Assembly: GCF_000143535.2 (NCBI RefSeq) | Contig: NC_037311.1 | Location: 2,356,001 to 2,420,000 of the forward strand | Length of the DNA stretch: 64,000 nucleotides | Direction of reading: 5' to 3' | Origin: Botrytis cinerea B05.10 | Taxonomy: Eukaryota > Ascomycota > Leotiomycetes > Helotiales > Sclerotiniaceae | In this document: piece by piece, positions 53,023 to 64,000 of the stretch | Position numbering within the stretch: position 1 is the first letter of the stretch | Layout: every line of letters begins with the position of its first letter | The notes under the pieces: model-generated | The model's database searches: none | What the model was told of the DNA's origin: nothing | What the model saw: only the letters and a program-made list of their open reading frames with translations | Made by a program: the position numbers and the translations under genes

Positions 53023-56000
53023 CTAACAACTTTTTAAAATCGCTGGTAATATATCCTTTTAGTTAATTCCTTAAATTCCTTTGTATAATTATTTTTCTTT
53101 CTAGTTTTATACTCCCCCTATTATACCTTTTAATCTTTATCAATCCATTCTATAACCTTGATTATAATAATATTATTATCAATCAAATCCTTGAATACTT
53201 AATACAGTTTTGACTTAATCATTATGTTTGTAAAATTAAATTCTTTATTAATCTATTTAATCTTTATAATCTTTTATTTCTTATATACTTCCCGAATTAT
53301 TATAATATCAATTATTAATTTCTTTTTATTAATGATATTAAGTTTTGTGAGATAATTATAAAATGATTTAAAATCAATATATATAATTAATAATATCTTA
53401 TATATTAGAAAGATCTTATTGATTGTGTTTTTGATTGTTATATTAATATTGAATTCTAAGATCATTTTGTAGAGTTCTAAAATCAATATACTTTTAGTAA
53501 TTCTTTTATATTTGATTAATGATTAATAAATGATGTTAGCTTTATTATATTTATTTATTAATATAATAATATATTCTATCTAGAAGAATAAATTTTTGTT
53601 ATTAATAAAAGAAATATTAATAAATATAATTAATTTGAAAGAATCTATATGAAATAATACAAATTGCAATTTTCTTTTTGAATTATTGATTTACTATTAA
53701 ATATACTTATTAAAGATATTAATATTCTTTTTTTTTAGATTAATTATTTATATGATAAAGGAAAGATCAAAAGTTATTTCTGGTTAATATATAATTGTAA
53801 TATATACTTTATAAATAAATTATATAATATATTGATCCTTTGTTATTATTAACTTTCTCAATTTTCCATAGGTTTTATATATATTAGAAGGTTTTGTTTT
53901 AATAAATTATAAATTCTTATATTGTTTCTATTAATTAAAATAGATTGATTTATTCTTATATTGAATAATTAGATCTCTATTGAACTTAAATGATATATTT
54001 AATATTAATATTTTATATTCTTTTGTTATAAACTTTATATTTTTAAATTCAATTTGTTTATAATTTACAAACTCCTTATTAATAATAATAAAAGTATTAT
54101 TTGTTTAGAATTCTATAATATTAAATACTATATTATTTTTGATTATATATAAAAGGTATAGATTATATATTGATTATATTATTTTGAAAGTATTAATATA
54201 ATACTTATAATAGATATTGAATTAATGATTATCTATTTTTGGGATGCTATATAATAATTATACAATTTGTAGAATAAAGCTTTTAGAGATATCCATTTTT
54301 GTTAATAATTATATATAAAAATTTCAAACTAAATTAAATACTGATTATATATATACTTAAATAATATTGCAAATATTTATAATTACCTTGTTTTTAAATA
54401 GTATTATTATTACAAATAGTATAATATATTAGCTAATATCTTGTATAATAGGTGATTATATCAAAACAATACTTTTCCCTTGATCCTTTTATATTTATAT
54501 AATTAATTAAAACTTTGAAAATATTTTATCAATTTCTTTATTTTTAATTTTATTAATAAATTATAAATTGAATATTCTTATATTTTTGGATATATTTATA
54601 AGTTTGATAAATTGAAATACACTATTCTTTATTAATCTATTGATTTCCATTCGTTTTGATTTAATAAAAATTATAGATATTGGAGATATAATAAATATTG
54701 TATAGTATTTAATATATTCGATATTATCAATTTCATTTTTATCTAAAAAATAGAATGTTAAATTCGATAATATTTTATATTCTTCGTTTTCACTAAAAAA
54801 GAATATTTATATATTTATATAAACTCATAATAATTATAGTAATAGAATTCTGATTTATAAAAGACTACAATCCTATAAGCTATTAATTTCATTTGAAAGG
54901 GATTCTTTAATATTATAAGGAAGCTATATAATTTCACGAACTTCTTACAAAGTTACATTATTAATGTTTTCTTATAAAATAGTTCCTTTGTTTTCTTATA
55001 TAGGTTTAATATATTTAGGTTTTCCTTAAAATCGATTCTATTCTTCCTTAATATGAAACTTAATCTGAATAATATGAAACTTTATTAATCTATTTAATAG
55101 TTTTATAATATATATTTAATTTTTAATATTTAATAAATAATATAGTTTTGTTTAATTTTTATATTCTTTTTATATTCTTTTTATATTTAGATTTTCAAGT
55201 TGATAAATAGATTGTATAAAGTTATTATAAATGGGTTATTGTATTAATTTGAAGTATCTAAAATTTATTATATAATTTGTAGTTTATTGATTTCATTTAT
55301 TACTTTTTTGATTATAGATTATTATTATAAAATTGTAAATATTGATAAATTAAGGTTGGTTATTTAAAGATATATTTTAAAAATTAAAAGTATTAGAATT
55401 AATCTATTTAGTTTTGTAATATTGTTTATTATTTTTATAATTATTTATAATATTATTTTCTTTGTTATCGAATTTTCTAGTTTGTTAGTAATAATGATAT
55501 ATGTATATTTAATAATTATATAATATTATTCAATTGTATTAATTGATTAATAGATTTTAATTGGGATATTTTTTGTTTTTATTCATATAGTTATTATGTA
55601 TTGAATAAACTTCTTATTAATGAAATTCTTTTTAGTATTATATATAATATAATCTGATAAATCGATGTAGATGTTTATTTAGTATTCTCTAAATATATTA
55701 AATATATATTTTGTATTAATATTTATTAATTATTGTATTATTTGAAATTGTATATTTTTATTGATAATATATAAAATCAAATTAATATTAATATATATTA
55801 TATTTATTATAATAGAATAATTGAAATCGATATTATTTTTTAAATTGAATTTGAATTGATTAAGGGATTTATTATATTTCTAATAATATTAATAGAATTT
55901 GATAAGTTTATTAATCTTTTATTATAAGATATTATTATAATTGGTTTATTATAATATTTATAAAAGTTTATAGATTAATGAATAATCAAAGTAATAGTAT

Positions 56001-59000
56001 AAATAATATAATTTTATATTAATAAAATAGTATTTATTATATAAATTGTTGTATATTTATGTGTTATAAAAGTATTGTATATTTGTTTCAATGAGTATAT
56101 AAAAAGCTTCTCTTTATTTTATTTATTATTATTATATCAATAATATTATTATAATATATATTAAGTTTATTTATATCTTTGAATAATAATAAAAATAATA
56201 TTTTCATATTCATTATATAGAATTCAATAGTTTCTAATAATAAATCGAAATAGAATAAACTTATTGATTTAGTTTTGCCGATTTCAAATATCATATTAAC
56301 AACTCCTATTCTATTTTCGTTTAATAATATATTTTCAATAATCGTTTTATATATTATTTATTATTTATAATTGATTATAAATCATTCTATAATAACTATA
56401 TCGATAATAATACTTTGGAATTTTTTTGTATTATATTTACTAATATAAGTTATTCTTTTTTTACAAACTCGATATATCAAAGTATACTTAAAAATCTTAT
56501 TATTCAAATTTATTATAATCTTTTTACTATTTATAAATCCAATATAAATAATGAAATTTAAATATAATTCTTATACAAATGATTTTTGTAATTCAAATTA
56601 TACAAAATAGACTACTACTTTATTATTAATATTTGAATCGATATTATTATTATTATTTTGATTAGGTTTTTTATATTCAATAAAGAATTATTTAAAGCTT
56701 TTATTAAAATTATTTTTATTTTTGAATTACTTTTTATATTTGCTTTTTGATTTATTACACTTCTTTTTACTATACTAAATCAACTAATAGTTTTCTTTTC
56801 TATAAACGAAATACTTTTTTTTTTTTTTGTAATTTGAATAAACAATAATCGTTATATCTGAAATCTTTCTAATTATATCTTTTTTAATTATATTAATATT
56901 TACAATCAATATAGAATATTATTATTTCGTTTATATAAAATTGCTTTTATATTATTATAATTGATTATAATTTTTCAAAAAGATTTAATATATCTTTTAT
57001 AAAATGAAAATAAATAATGAAATATATTAATATTAATATACACATATTGATAATCTTTTAATACAATAATTTATTAATTATTATTATCAAATTAAATCCT
57101 TTATATAAATAACAAAGCTTTATTATTATCGATTATAGATAATAATTTATTGATTTATCAATATTATTTAATTCTATTATAATATTTTTGAATATAATGT
57201 TTTTTTATTATTATATAAGATTATATTTATACTTTAGATCTTTGAATATAGTTTTTATTATTCAATAGATCCCTTTTATTATATTAAATATATTATTTAA
57301 ATTCGTATAATAAAAATCGAATATAATCTCAATAAGTATTATAAAGAATGCTTTTGATAGTAGGTATTCAAATAAATCGATTTATTAATAATTGTTAATG
57401 AATATCGAATATTTGTAAATGAAATTATTATTTTGTTTATTATATTTATTAACTTTTTTATAAAATTTTATAAGATTTTTTAATAATTGTTTAATATTAA
57501 TAACTTTTTATAATATTCTAAATAAATTATTTTAAATACTATTATTATATTTAGAATTATCTTTATTATATTCTTTTTTATTCCTTTTACTATTATTATC
57601 TTTATTATTATTATTAAAACTATTATTATTATTATTATTTAGTTTTTCATTTGAATATTCACTTTGATATATACATTAATATATATATTATTGATTTGAA
57701 TTATATTAATTATAATATTGTTTTTATTATTAAAATAACTATTATAATAATAGATTATTATAATAAAAAAATAATACTTTTAAAAATTAATTAAAATTGA
57801 TTTGAAGTAATTCTAATAATAGGCTGATGAATTTTTGAAATATTAAAAATAATAATAGTTTTTTAGGATTATAATATTAATATATAATTGATTTATTTTC
57901 TAATATAAAGCTTAAAAGTTATAAAGGTATCTTTGATTATAAAGATATCTTCAATTATGATTCTATTAATATTTTATATTCAATATCAATATCTTTATTT
58001 TTATTAATTTTCTTTAATTATTGTAATATAAAAGATAACTATAATAGAATATATATATTGAATTTTAAAGGATTGATATACAGATCCTTTATTCGAAATA
58101 TTTTGGAGTCTTCAAATAATATATATAGTTTTTTAATTACAATTCTTTATTATATATTTCTTAATCGAAATACAAATTCCTTTTCAGAAATCGTTTCAAT
58201 AATCTCCTTAAATATCTATACTTTATAAAGTAATCGATATATATCAATTAAAGCTTTATATACTAATCGGGTTATATATTCTTCTGATTTATTGATATAC
58301 ACTCCACACAAATACAATTCGTATCTAAATTTATATAAAATATATATACTAACTTATAAAAAATATATTGATATAAATTTATCAAATATAAAATAATAAT
58401 CTAATTACAATACTTAAGTATAATATTTCTAATGTTAATATTTATAAGTTTTATATTTAATAAAATCTCTAATCTCTTTTGTATTTATATTTTATATATT
58501 AATAAAATGGTTTGTTTATTTTTATAATAACTTTTCATATTTCTTAATTATAATAACTAATGCTATTTTCAATCTAATATTTAAAATAGAATTTTCAAGA
58601 ATATCTTTTTTCATCTAAAAGGATTCTAGAAAAACTCTTATTATTTTATAAATAGTAAATAAATAATAATAAAGAGATCAATAGTATAAATATAAATAAG
58701 ATACAATTTCATAAAAAGTTTATAAAGTTATATTATATATAATATTATTGAATTTAAACTAATACTATTGATTTCTATTTCTTCAATATATATTATAAAA
58801 AAGAATTAAATATAAATTAAAATTAATATAAGAATTGTTACTATATTACCAACTTTTTTTGATAATATAAATAATAAATTATATTGAATTAATATTTATA
58901 TAAGAATTGCTATCACATTATTATCAATTCTTATTTATACAAAAGTAAATATCAAACTATAATAGATTAATACAAAAACTTATATTTCTTTAAAAAAATA

Positions 59001-59075
59001 TTAATCTTAATTATAAATATATATTATATTTGAAATTAAAATGTTAGATTTCTGATTTATAATATTATTAATCAA

Positions 59076-59238
59076 TATTGATATCATTATAGGGATAATA
59101 AAATTAATATAGTATTATGGTTTATACTATTGTAATATTGCTTAGGGTTCTAAAAGCTAGGACTACGAAATGTATTGCTGTAGTGCCGAAAGGCGCTAGC
59201 GCAAGCGCTAGCACGGTCACATGATCCCTGTCCCGACA
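59076..59238. repeat. Right LTR, 3' half not RIP-mutated
   Basis: 163 bp. The first half is AT-rich (TATTGATATCATTATAGG), while 59156-59238 keeps what looks like the original GC-rich sequence. It contains a perfect hairpin GCTAGCGC-AA-GCGCTAGC (59195-59212) and ends CCCTGTCCCGACA. Confidence 0.9.
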
Positions 59239-59453
59239 ATAATAAAACTGAACTGCCTTTCGAATTGATAATTTTTTATTTGATTCAATAATTTAAATAG
59301 TTAAGATTATGTGTGCTTTTTTAAAATAGTTTTTTACAATTAATTATAAAGAAAACGCATATTGAATATAGAATAATAATTCGAGATAAATGTAATCGAT
59401 CCATTAATATAGCCAACCCATTGATAAACTACGTTAGATGATTATTATTATTA

Positions 59454-59574
59454 TTAGTTATCAGAGAAAAAGAACTCAACGATTGTAAGTTTAGTAGATT
59501 TCATAACCAATAATAATTAGATTTTATTCTTTTTATAAATTTATAAACGTAGTTTCTTTTTCTTCAATGATTAA
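59454..59574. mobile_element. Family B MITE, decayed copy, about 121 bp
   Basis: The left end TTAGTTATCAGAGAAAAAG and the right end (reverse complement TTAATCATTGAAGAAAAAG) are diverged inverted repeats preceded by TA. It abuts the right end of the DNA transposon. Confidence 0.6.
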
Positions 59575-59688
59575 TTTTTGAACAATTCCAAAAAAATTCA
59601 AACAATAAAAGTATTGCAATACTTTTTTAATAAAAATTTACTCAAAAGTAGAAATTAATACTTTATTATTAAAGGTTTAATAATCGGT

Positions 59689-60506
59689 AAATTACTCTCA
59701 TACCCCTGGAATATCATTTAACTATTTTTATATCTTAAAATCCAAAAATAATTTACTTTTATGCTGTCACGGGGACACGCTTACTAAGCCGGAACGGGCC
59801 CGGACCAGCCCGGGGCGAGGGCCAAGGATCTACAGCTTAGATAAGCATAGAACTCTTATTCAAAGAGCTACAGGCTTGGCTTGAAAAGTTAAATATCAAT
59901 GATGCAAGATAAAGGAATCGAGGCATCATTGAATCAATTAGTTAATAGAAATTAGTGTAAATAGGCAACTATATAAAGCCCAGCATATGCCCGGGTTTGA
60001 CCAGGGTATATGATTAGTTTTAATCAAATTGAAATACACCTAATTACCTAAGACTCTTACCTCTTATTCAGAACCTATTCAACATATTCCCTACTACAGA
60101 ACCCTGACATATACCCCTTAAATTCTATTATAGAATTTATTATAGAATTCAGTTTAAAATTATAGAATCTAATTATTTTAAATTAAAATCTATTTTTAAT
60201 AAAGAGAGAAAGTCTAATTGAAATTATATAAATATATATATATATATTTTAGAAAAGACAGTAAATAATAGAAGGATAAATTCTATAGCTAAAAGTAAAG
60301 ATTCTATAGTAGATGATAATAGGGTAAATTTTATAATAAAGTAATTTGTAATTTTTGTATCTTTTTCAAATATAAAATTTAATTTCAAAAAATTAGAATC
60401 TATTTATTTGATTATAGAATCTAAAAGGCATGAGAGTAATTTTTTTTCTTCAAATTTTAGGGTATGAGAGTAATTAAATGATATTTAAGGGGTATGAGAG
60501 TAATTT
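59689..60506. mobile_element. Terminal-inverted-repeat element interrupted by a solo LTR
   Basis: The first 33 bp (AAATTACTCTCATACCCCT, then GGAATATCATTTAA) are repeated in inverted orientation at 60474-60506 with 31 of 33 matches. The inner right side carries two more partial copies of GGTATGAGAGTAATT (near 60427 and 60461). Without the inserted LTR and its target copy the element is about 470 bp, so it is a MITE-like element of unknown superfamily. Confidence 0.75.
59765..60109. mobile_element. Solo LTR, 345 bp, of a second retrotransposon family
   Basis: Begins TGTCACGGGGACACGCTTAC and ends AGAACCCTGACA, so TGTCA and TGACA form the inverted ends. Flanking pentamers are TATGC (59760-59764) and TATAC (60110-60114), a target duplication with one G-to-A change. 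It retains normal GC content (for example GGAACGGGCCCGGACCAGCC). A TATA-like ACTATATAAAGC near 59969 may be the LTR promoter. The intact element is absent, so it arose by LTR-LTR recombination. Confidence 0.88.
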
Positions 60507-60913
60507 GTCGTTTAATAACATAAATACCAAATCGATTATTATGATTTTTTATTTTTTACATTTAATGTATTTCGTAGTAGAATTTCAAGATGAAAATATA
60601 ACAAATGGAATCTCGTCATTTAAATTAATTAAAAACACACTCAAAAGTAATTTTATCGAATAGTGATAATAGGTTTTCAAAGAGTTTAATAGTTTCAATT
60701 GACGGCGTCTATATATATCATTTCATTTCGCAAACAGCAAGAATATTCAGCGAGTGGACCTCAGGTCAAATTCATATTCAGATCATGAATACGAAACTCA
60801 AAATCAAATTTTATCTCTCCAAGTCTATTTTAAATTATTCCAATGATATTACATCTTTTCAACCTATAAGGTCGATCTCCCCCATTTTCTCCTCTCAGCT
60901 GTCGATTGACTTT
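60507..60913. other. AT-rich to normal DNA border, no gene seen
   Basis: Composition recovers over about 200 bp near 60.7 kb. The last part is probably the 3' UTR of the minus-strand secreted-protein gene. Confidence 0.55.
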
Positions 60914-61671
60914 TCATAAAGCCAAAACAGATTTTCCAGTGCCGTATACCAGATCAAAAACTGGCATTGAAGACAACGGTGTCTGCAAGCCCAACTGAGA
61001 TGGACAGACAGGGTTGTTACTTGTCTTTAAATCCAATGTGCATTCTTCATCTACCCCATATGTACAAGTACTTGTTGCAATGTTCCATAATCCGCTATTC
61101 TGTGAGATCCAATTTGGCCCCGCAAGTGTGCAGGCCGAAATGTAATTCATCGAGTTCCCAGCGGAGAATGGTAGTTTCTTATCTGGAGACAAAATCAAAT
61201 CCGAGCAAGCCGACATGGGCTGGGTGGTGTATGTAGCGAGTATGCCCCCTCCTTGTTCCGGTTTTACCGTGGCAGACTGTCCCGTGTAAAGGTAATTCCA
61301 CGCATCATAAGATATATCATGTGCTCCACCTGAATGGTCGATATGGAGCAAGTTGACGGAGCGTCCACCATAAGATACTTGCACACACATACTAGCGCCG
61401 CAGTCAGGGTAAGTAGGCCAGTATGCAACTGTTAAAGATTAGGAGTCAGTATTAGTAAGTGACAATTCACTTTCTGGGTTGTTTACATACCACGATTAGT
61501 GTTAATCATACAACCAAGAACACCGATTGAGCTGCCAAATTGTGCATGAGGGGTTATAGTAACCGGTGTCCCTGCTGCTGGAGCTGCTACTACAGCAGAA
61601 GAGCCGGCTGGAACGGCAATTGCTGATACAGCGCCCACAAGTGCGAAAAGAGAGGTGAGATAATATTCCAT
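60914..61671 (-). CDS. Small secreted cysteine-containing protein, function unknown
   Basis: Exons on the minus strand 61671-61491 and 61428-60914 give 231 aa. I start at MEYYLTSLFALVGAVSAIAV because it begins a clear signal peptide with likely cleavage near residues 17-20; an ATG 31 codons upstream in the same frame would bury it. The mature protein has eight cysteines, an even number that suits disulfides (contexts LGCM, PDCG, SMCV, SACS, SACT, STCT, EECT, PVCP). Conserved-looking blocks are VAYWPTYPDCG, GGRSVNLLHIDHSGG and ISYDAWNYLYTGQSA. I believe relatives occur as uncharacterised secreted proteins in plant-associated ascomycetes, but I cannot name the family. It is the first gene after the transposon block, a common setting for host-interaction proteins; that role is a guess. 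Confidence 0.78.
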
Positions 61672-62853
61672 TTTTGTAAACAATAAAATGTTGTGATTCT
61701 GTAAGAAATTCCAAAAGACGATAGCAAATGTTGTATTTTTTGTAAAACAAAGATGCTTGTTCAAAATGAGTGACTAGAAAGACAGGAACACAAAAGAATG
61801 ACTAAAACGAAACTAGTGTTGCAGTAGGTAATGAAGAGAATTGTAACTGTTAAATTTCAAATTTTGGAAAAGGCAGAAACGAAACATTAAGTAGGAAATA
61901 TGGCCACACCTATAAATAAATCTTCCAAGTTCATGATCCCATGAATGGAGGCGTAGCAAGACATTCGATGTCCTTAATATCATTGCAGGCTAGATGTAGC
62001 CTTCATATTAAGTATCTTCTCATGGCAGGTCAGATGTAGGAGGTTGAAACCCATGGAAAAAATCCTGTTGCGACATCGTTCGCAATTTGAAAGGGACGAG
62101 GAGTGCCCTGGGGATTGATCACTAGACCCAGGACCTTTAACTGGAGGATCACACAAGGGCCTTCTCCCATCTAATTCTGCGATACGACTGTTTCATAAAC
62201 CATTACCCCTGAGCTCCCTGTACCGCAAAGAAAAGCTTGCTTAATATGGTGCAAGCTGCGTAATGGTCCATGGAGTTTTTGATGGTCAATGGCTATCGAT
62301 GTCTTTGAACTAGTCGTGATTTAATATTTTGATGATCTATTAATATGACGTTCATCTAAAATTAGCCAACAAGATGATGTAATACAGAGCGTGTTAATCT
62401 CGATGCCTTATTGTTGTTGGACCGTGAAGGATGAGGATTAGCGAAGGATCGGCCGAATCAAAAAAGCACGGACAGAGCCACCTTCCCAGCAGCTAGAAAT
62501 AATGTACTGTACCCAGTCAGGGTTGGTATTCGCTCTATGTTCTCGGTCAGTATTCTAGATTTTGAACAAAATGTCCTCTCATCACCGGAGGCGGCCAGCT
62601 TTTCATGTGCATCACAATATATTCCAAGAGCTACCATATGTTCAATCGGCACCCTCCAAAAAATAGGAAATAGAAGATTCGCACAATTACAATTTCTACA
62701 ATAATAAATTTCCCCGAGTTGATGATTTACCATTAGATTTAGTCATTTTATCCACCGCAAAGTGTGTAACTAACCCTCAGTATTATGCCACAGCAAAACA
62801 GCGCCATTTTCCGAGTTCATATTTGCAAAACCGTATGCTTTCGTACCTATGAT
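61672..62853. other. Intergenic region, no gene supported
   Basis: Promoter and 5' leader of the secreted-protein gene and the 3' UTR of the CoA-transferase gene. A 91-codon ATG-started open frame on the minus strand (62458-62733) has no recognisable domain, signal peptide or splice partner; I leave it out. Confidence 0.55.
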
Positions 62854-64000
62854 CTATAGCATTGGCTTAAGATCTTCTGCGACAGCAAATGGTGCATCTG
62901 TCTTGCTCTTGACCTCTTCCACTGTCACCCCATCTGCAATCTCAATCAAGGTAAGTCCTTTTGTAAAGTCGACATCAAACACCCCCTACATATTTGTTAG
63001 CAAATTTTGTTCTATGTCATCCGCCACCATTCGACAGGTGACCACTTGATCATCGATGTGGGTAACGGGCCACTCACCAGTTCAGTAATAATCCTCGAGA
63101 CGCAAGCTTTTCCTGTTAGAGGAAACTCGCACTGTTTGACAATCTTTGCATTTCCTTTCTTATCACAATGCTCCATTGTTACAACAACCTTCGTCATTGA
63201 AGGGTTGCTAACTAAATCCATAGCCCCTCCAAAGCCCTTAATCTTCCCGGGTAACATCCAATTCGCAAGATCACCATTCCCGCTTACTTGCATAGCTCCC
63301 AATATGGTCAAATTTACTCTTCCAGATCGAATCATACCAAAACTCTCCTCACTACCAAAAACTGCAGCACCAGGGTTTAGTGTCACGGTCTCTTTGCCAG
63401 CATTGATGAGATCCGCGTCCTCAAATCCCTTTTGAGGATAAGGACCTAACCCTAAGATACCATTCTCTGATTGTAGTTGTACTTCGACTTCTGGACCAAC
63501 AAAAGATGGCGCAAGCATAGGCATTCCTATGCCGAGATTGGCATACATACCATTTTTGAATTCTTTGGCGGCGCGCCTAACGATTCTCTCTCGCTTGGCA
63601 GCGGTATCACCACTACCAAGTGCACTCTTTGCCGCTGGATCATTTGGATCTTTTGCAAAGGTGAATTTCTCGATGCTCTTGGATGTTGTAGATTGTATAA
63701 CTCTCTTGACATAAATTCCCGGGAGATGTACAGCTTCCGGTGGAATGTCTCCTGGCTCTACAATGCTCTCTGCCTCCACGATTGTCATCTTCGCGTTTCT
63801 TCCCATTGCACCATTGAAATTGTTGGCTGCTAACCGGAATTGACAGTTTCCAAGTTTATCTGCTTTCCAGGCTTTGACGAAGGCGTAGTCACCTCGAATG
63901 CTCTCCTCCAAAAGATATGGTTTGCCGTGAAAGACTTTTACATCTTTTGGATATGAAAGTTCCTTTGGTGTACCATCCGGATTGTTGCGAAGTGGAAGCT
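62854..64000 (-). CDS. Succinyl-CoA:3-ketoacid CoA-transferase, 5' part outside window
   Basis: Two exons visible on the minus strand: from beyond 64000 to 63078, and 62985-62854 (stop TAG). The join is [20 protein letters not shown]. The fragment covers the end of the alpha-type domain ([20 protein letters not shown], then [19 protein letters not shown]) and the whole beta-type domain. The catalytic glutamate lies in [33 protein letters not shown] and [20 protein letters not shown] are family signatures. The enzyme moves CoA from succinyl-CoA to a 3-oxoacid such as acetoacetate in mitochondria, feeding ketone bodies to acetyl-CoA. The N-terminal half and any targeting peptide are cut off by the window edge. 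Confidence 0.93.

Larger units (their letters stand above)
52860..59238. mobile_element. LTR retrotransposon, 6,379 bp, RIP-inactivated
   Basis: Two 163 bp direct repeats at 52860-53022 and 59076-59238, beginning TGTTGG (left) and ending CCCGACA (right), and flanked by a perfect 5-bp target duplication ATAAT (52855-52859 and 59239-59243). It is inserted in the DNA transposon 51228-59434. The 6.05 kb interior is so AT-rich that no gag-pol frame survives, so Copia or Gypsy membership and the direction cannot be told. A TGGTAATATATCC about 22 bp inside the left LTR could be a decayed primer-binding site. Confidence 0.9.
51228..59434. mobile_element. pogo/Fot1-like DNA transposon copy 2, split by an LTR retrotransposon
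   Basis: The termini are inverted repeats: left ACGTAGTTTATCAGTGGATC then GGCTATATCAGTGGATCGGC; right, reverse-complemented, ACGTAGTTTATCAATGGGTT then GGCTATATTAATGGATCG. They match over about 60 bp and contain an internal direct repeat ATCAGTGGATCGGC. TA flanks both ends (51226-51227 and 59435-59436). Removing the retrotransposon and one target copy leaves 1,823 bp, close to copy 1 and to typical fungal pogo/Fot1 elements. No intact transposase frame remains. Confidence 0.85.

Noticed and set aside
53023..59075. Reverse transcriptase or integrase motifs inside the retrotransposon
   Set aside because: I looked for surviving motifs but found no convincing frame; calling Copia or Gypsy would be guesswork.
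62458..62733. 91-aa ATG-started open frame on the minus strand between two genes
   Set aside because: No domain, signal peptide or splice partner; contains CXXCXC-like residues but not a recognisable zinc site.

Overview
The window comes from the nuclear genome of a filamentous ascomycete. The genes carry short spliceosomal introns (about 41-110 nt) with fungal branch points such as GCTAACA. Their products (Atg4, Sqs1, Jjj1-type J protein, histones H2A/H2B, NDUFB9, Kgd2, an SPX-RING ligase) are standard for the group. A roughly 41 kb extremely AT-rich block with one-directional C:G to T:A differences between repeat copies is what repeat-induced point mutation (RIP) leaves behind. A Sclerotiniaceae-like leotiomycete is my best guess, but that is inference.

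Layout. (1) 1-18.2 kb is gene-dense and of normal composition. It holds an F-box/SirB1-like protein (-, cut by the left edge), an SPX-RING ubiquitin ligase (-), a J-domain/zinc-finger co-chaperone (+), ATG4 (-), SQS1 (+), a divergent H2B(-)/H2A(+) pair, NDUFB9 (-) and KGD2 (+). I rebuilt every gene by splicing; none has an unexplained frameshift. (2) 18.2-19.3 kb is gene-free transition. (3) About 19.3-60.7 kb is the AT-rich, gene-free block. It contains a pogo/Fot1-like DNA transposon family with TA target sites and about 430 bp derivatives, a second family of about 130 bp inverted-repeat elements, a dispersed repeat carrying expanded microsatellites, a full-length LTR retrotransposon (6,379 bp, two 163 bp LTRs, ATAAT target duplication) inserted into a 1.8 kb DNA transposon, and a solo LTR inserted into a further terminal-inverted-repeat element. 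Between about 28 and 45 kb the palindrome TACCTAGGTA occurs at least 14 times. (4) 60.9-64 kb returns to genes: a small secreted protein (-) next to the AT-rich block and a succinyl-CoA:3-ketoacid CoA-transferase (-, cut by the right edge).

Functionally, the left genes serve housekeeping: protein turnover (F-box, SPX-RING, Atg4), ribosome biogenesis and splicing (Jjj1, Sqs1), chromatin (H2A/H2B from one shared promoter), and mitochondrial respiration and the TCA cycle (NDUFB9 and Kgd2, which share a divergent promoter of about 490 bp). The secreted protein beside a RIP-mutated transposon block fits the two-compartment layout seen in plant-associated fungi. I saw no bacterial-type defence system, CRISPR array or biosynthetic cluster. 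The most unusual signals are the TACCTAGGTA enrichment, the nested transposons with readable target duplications, and a chromodomain-like segment inside Sqs1.
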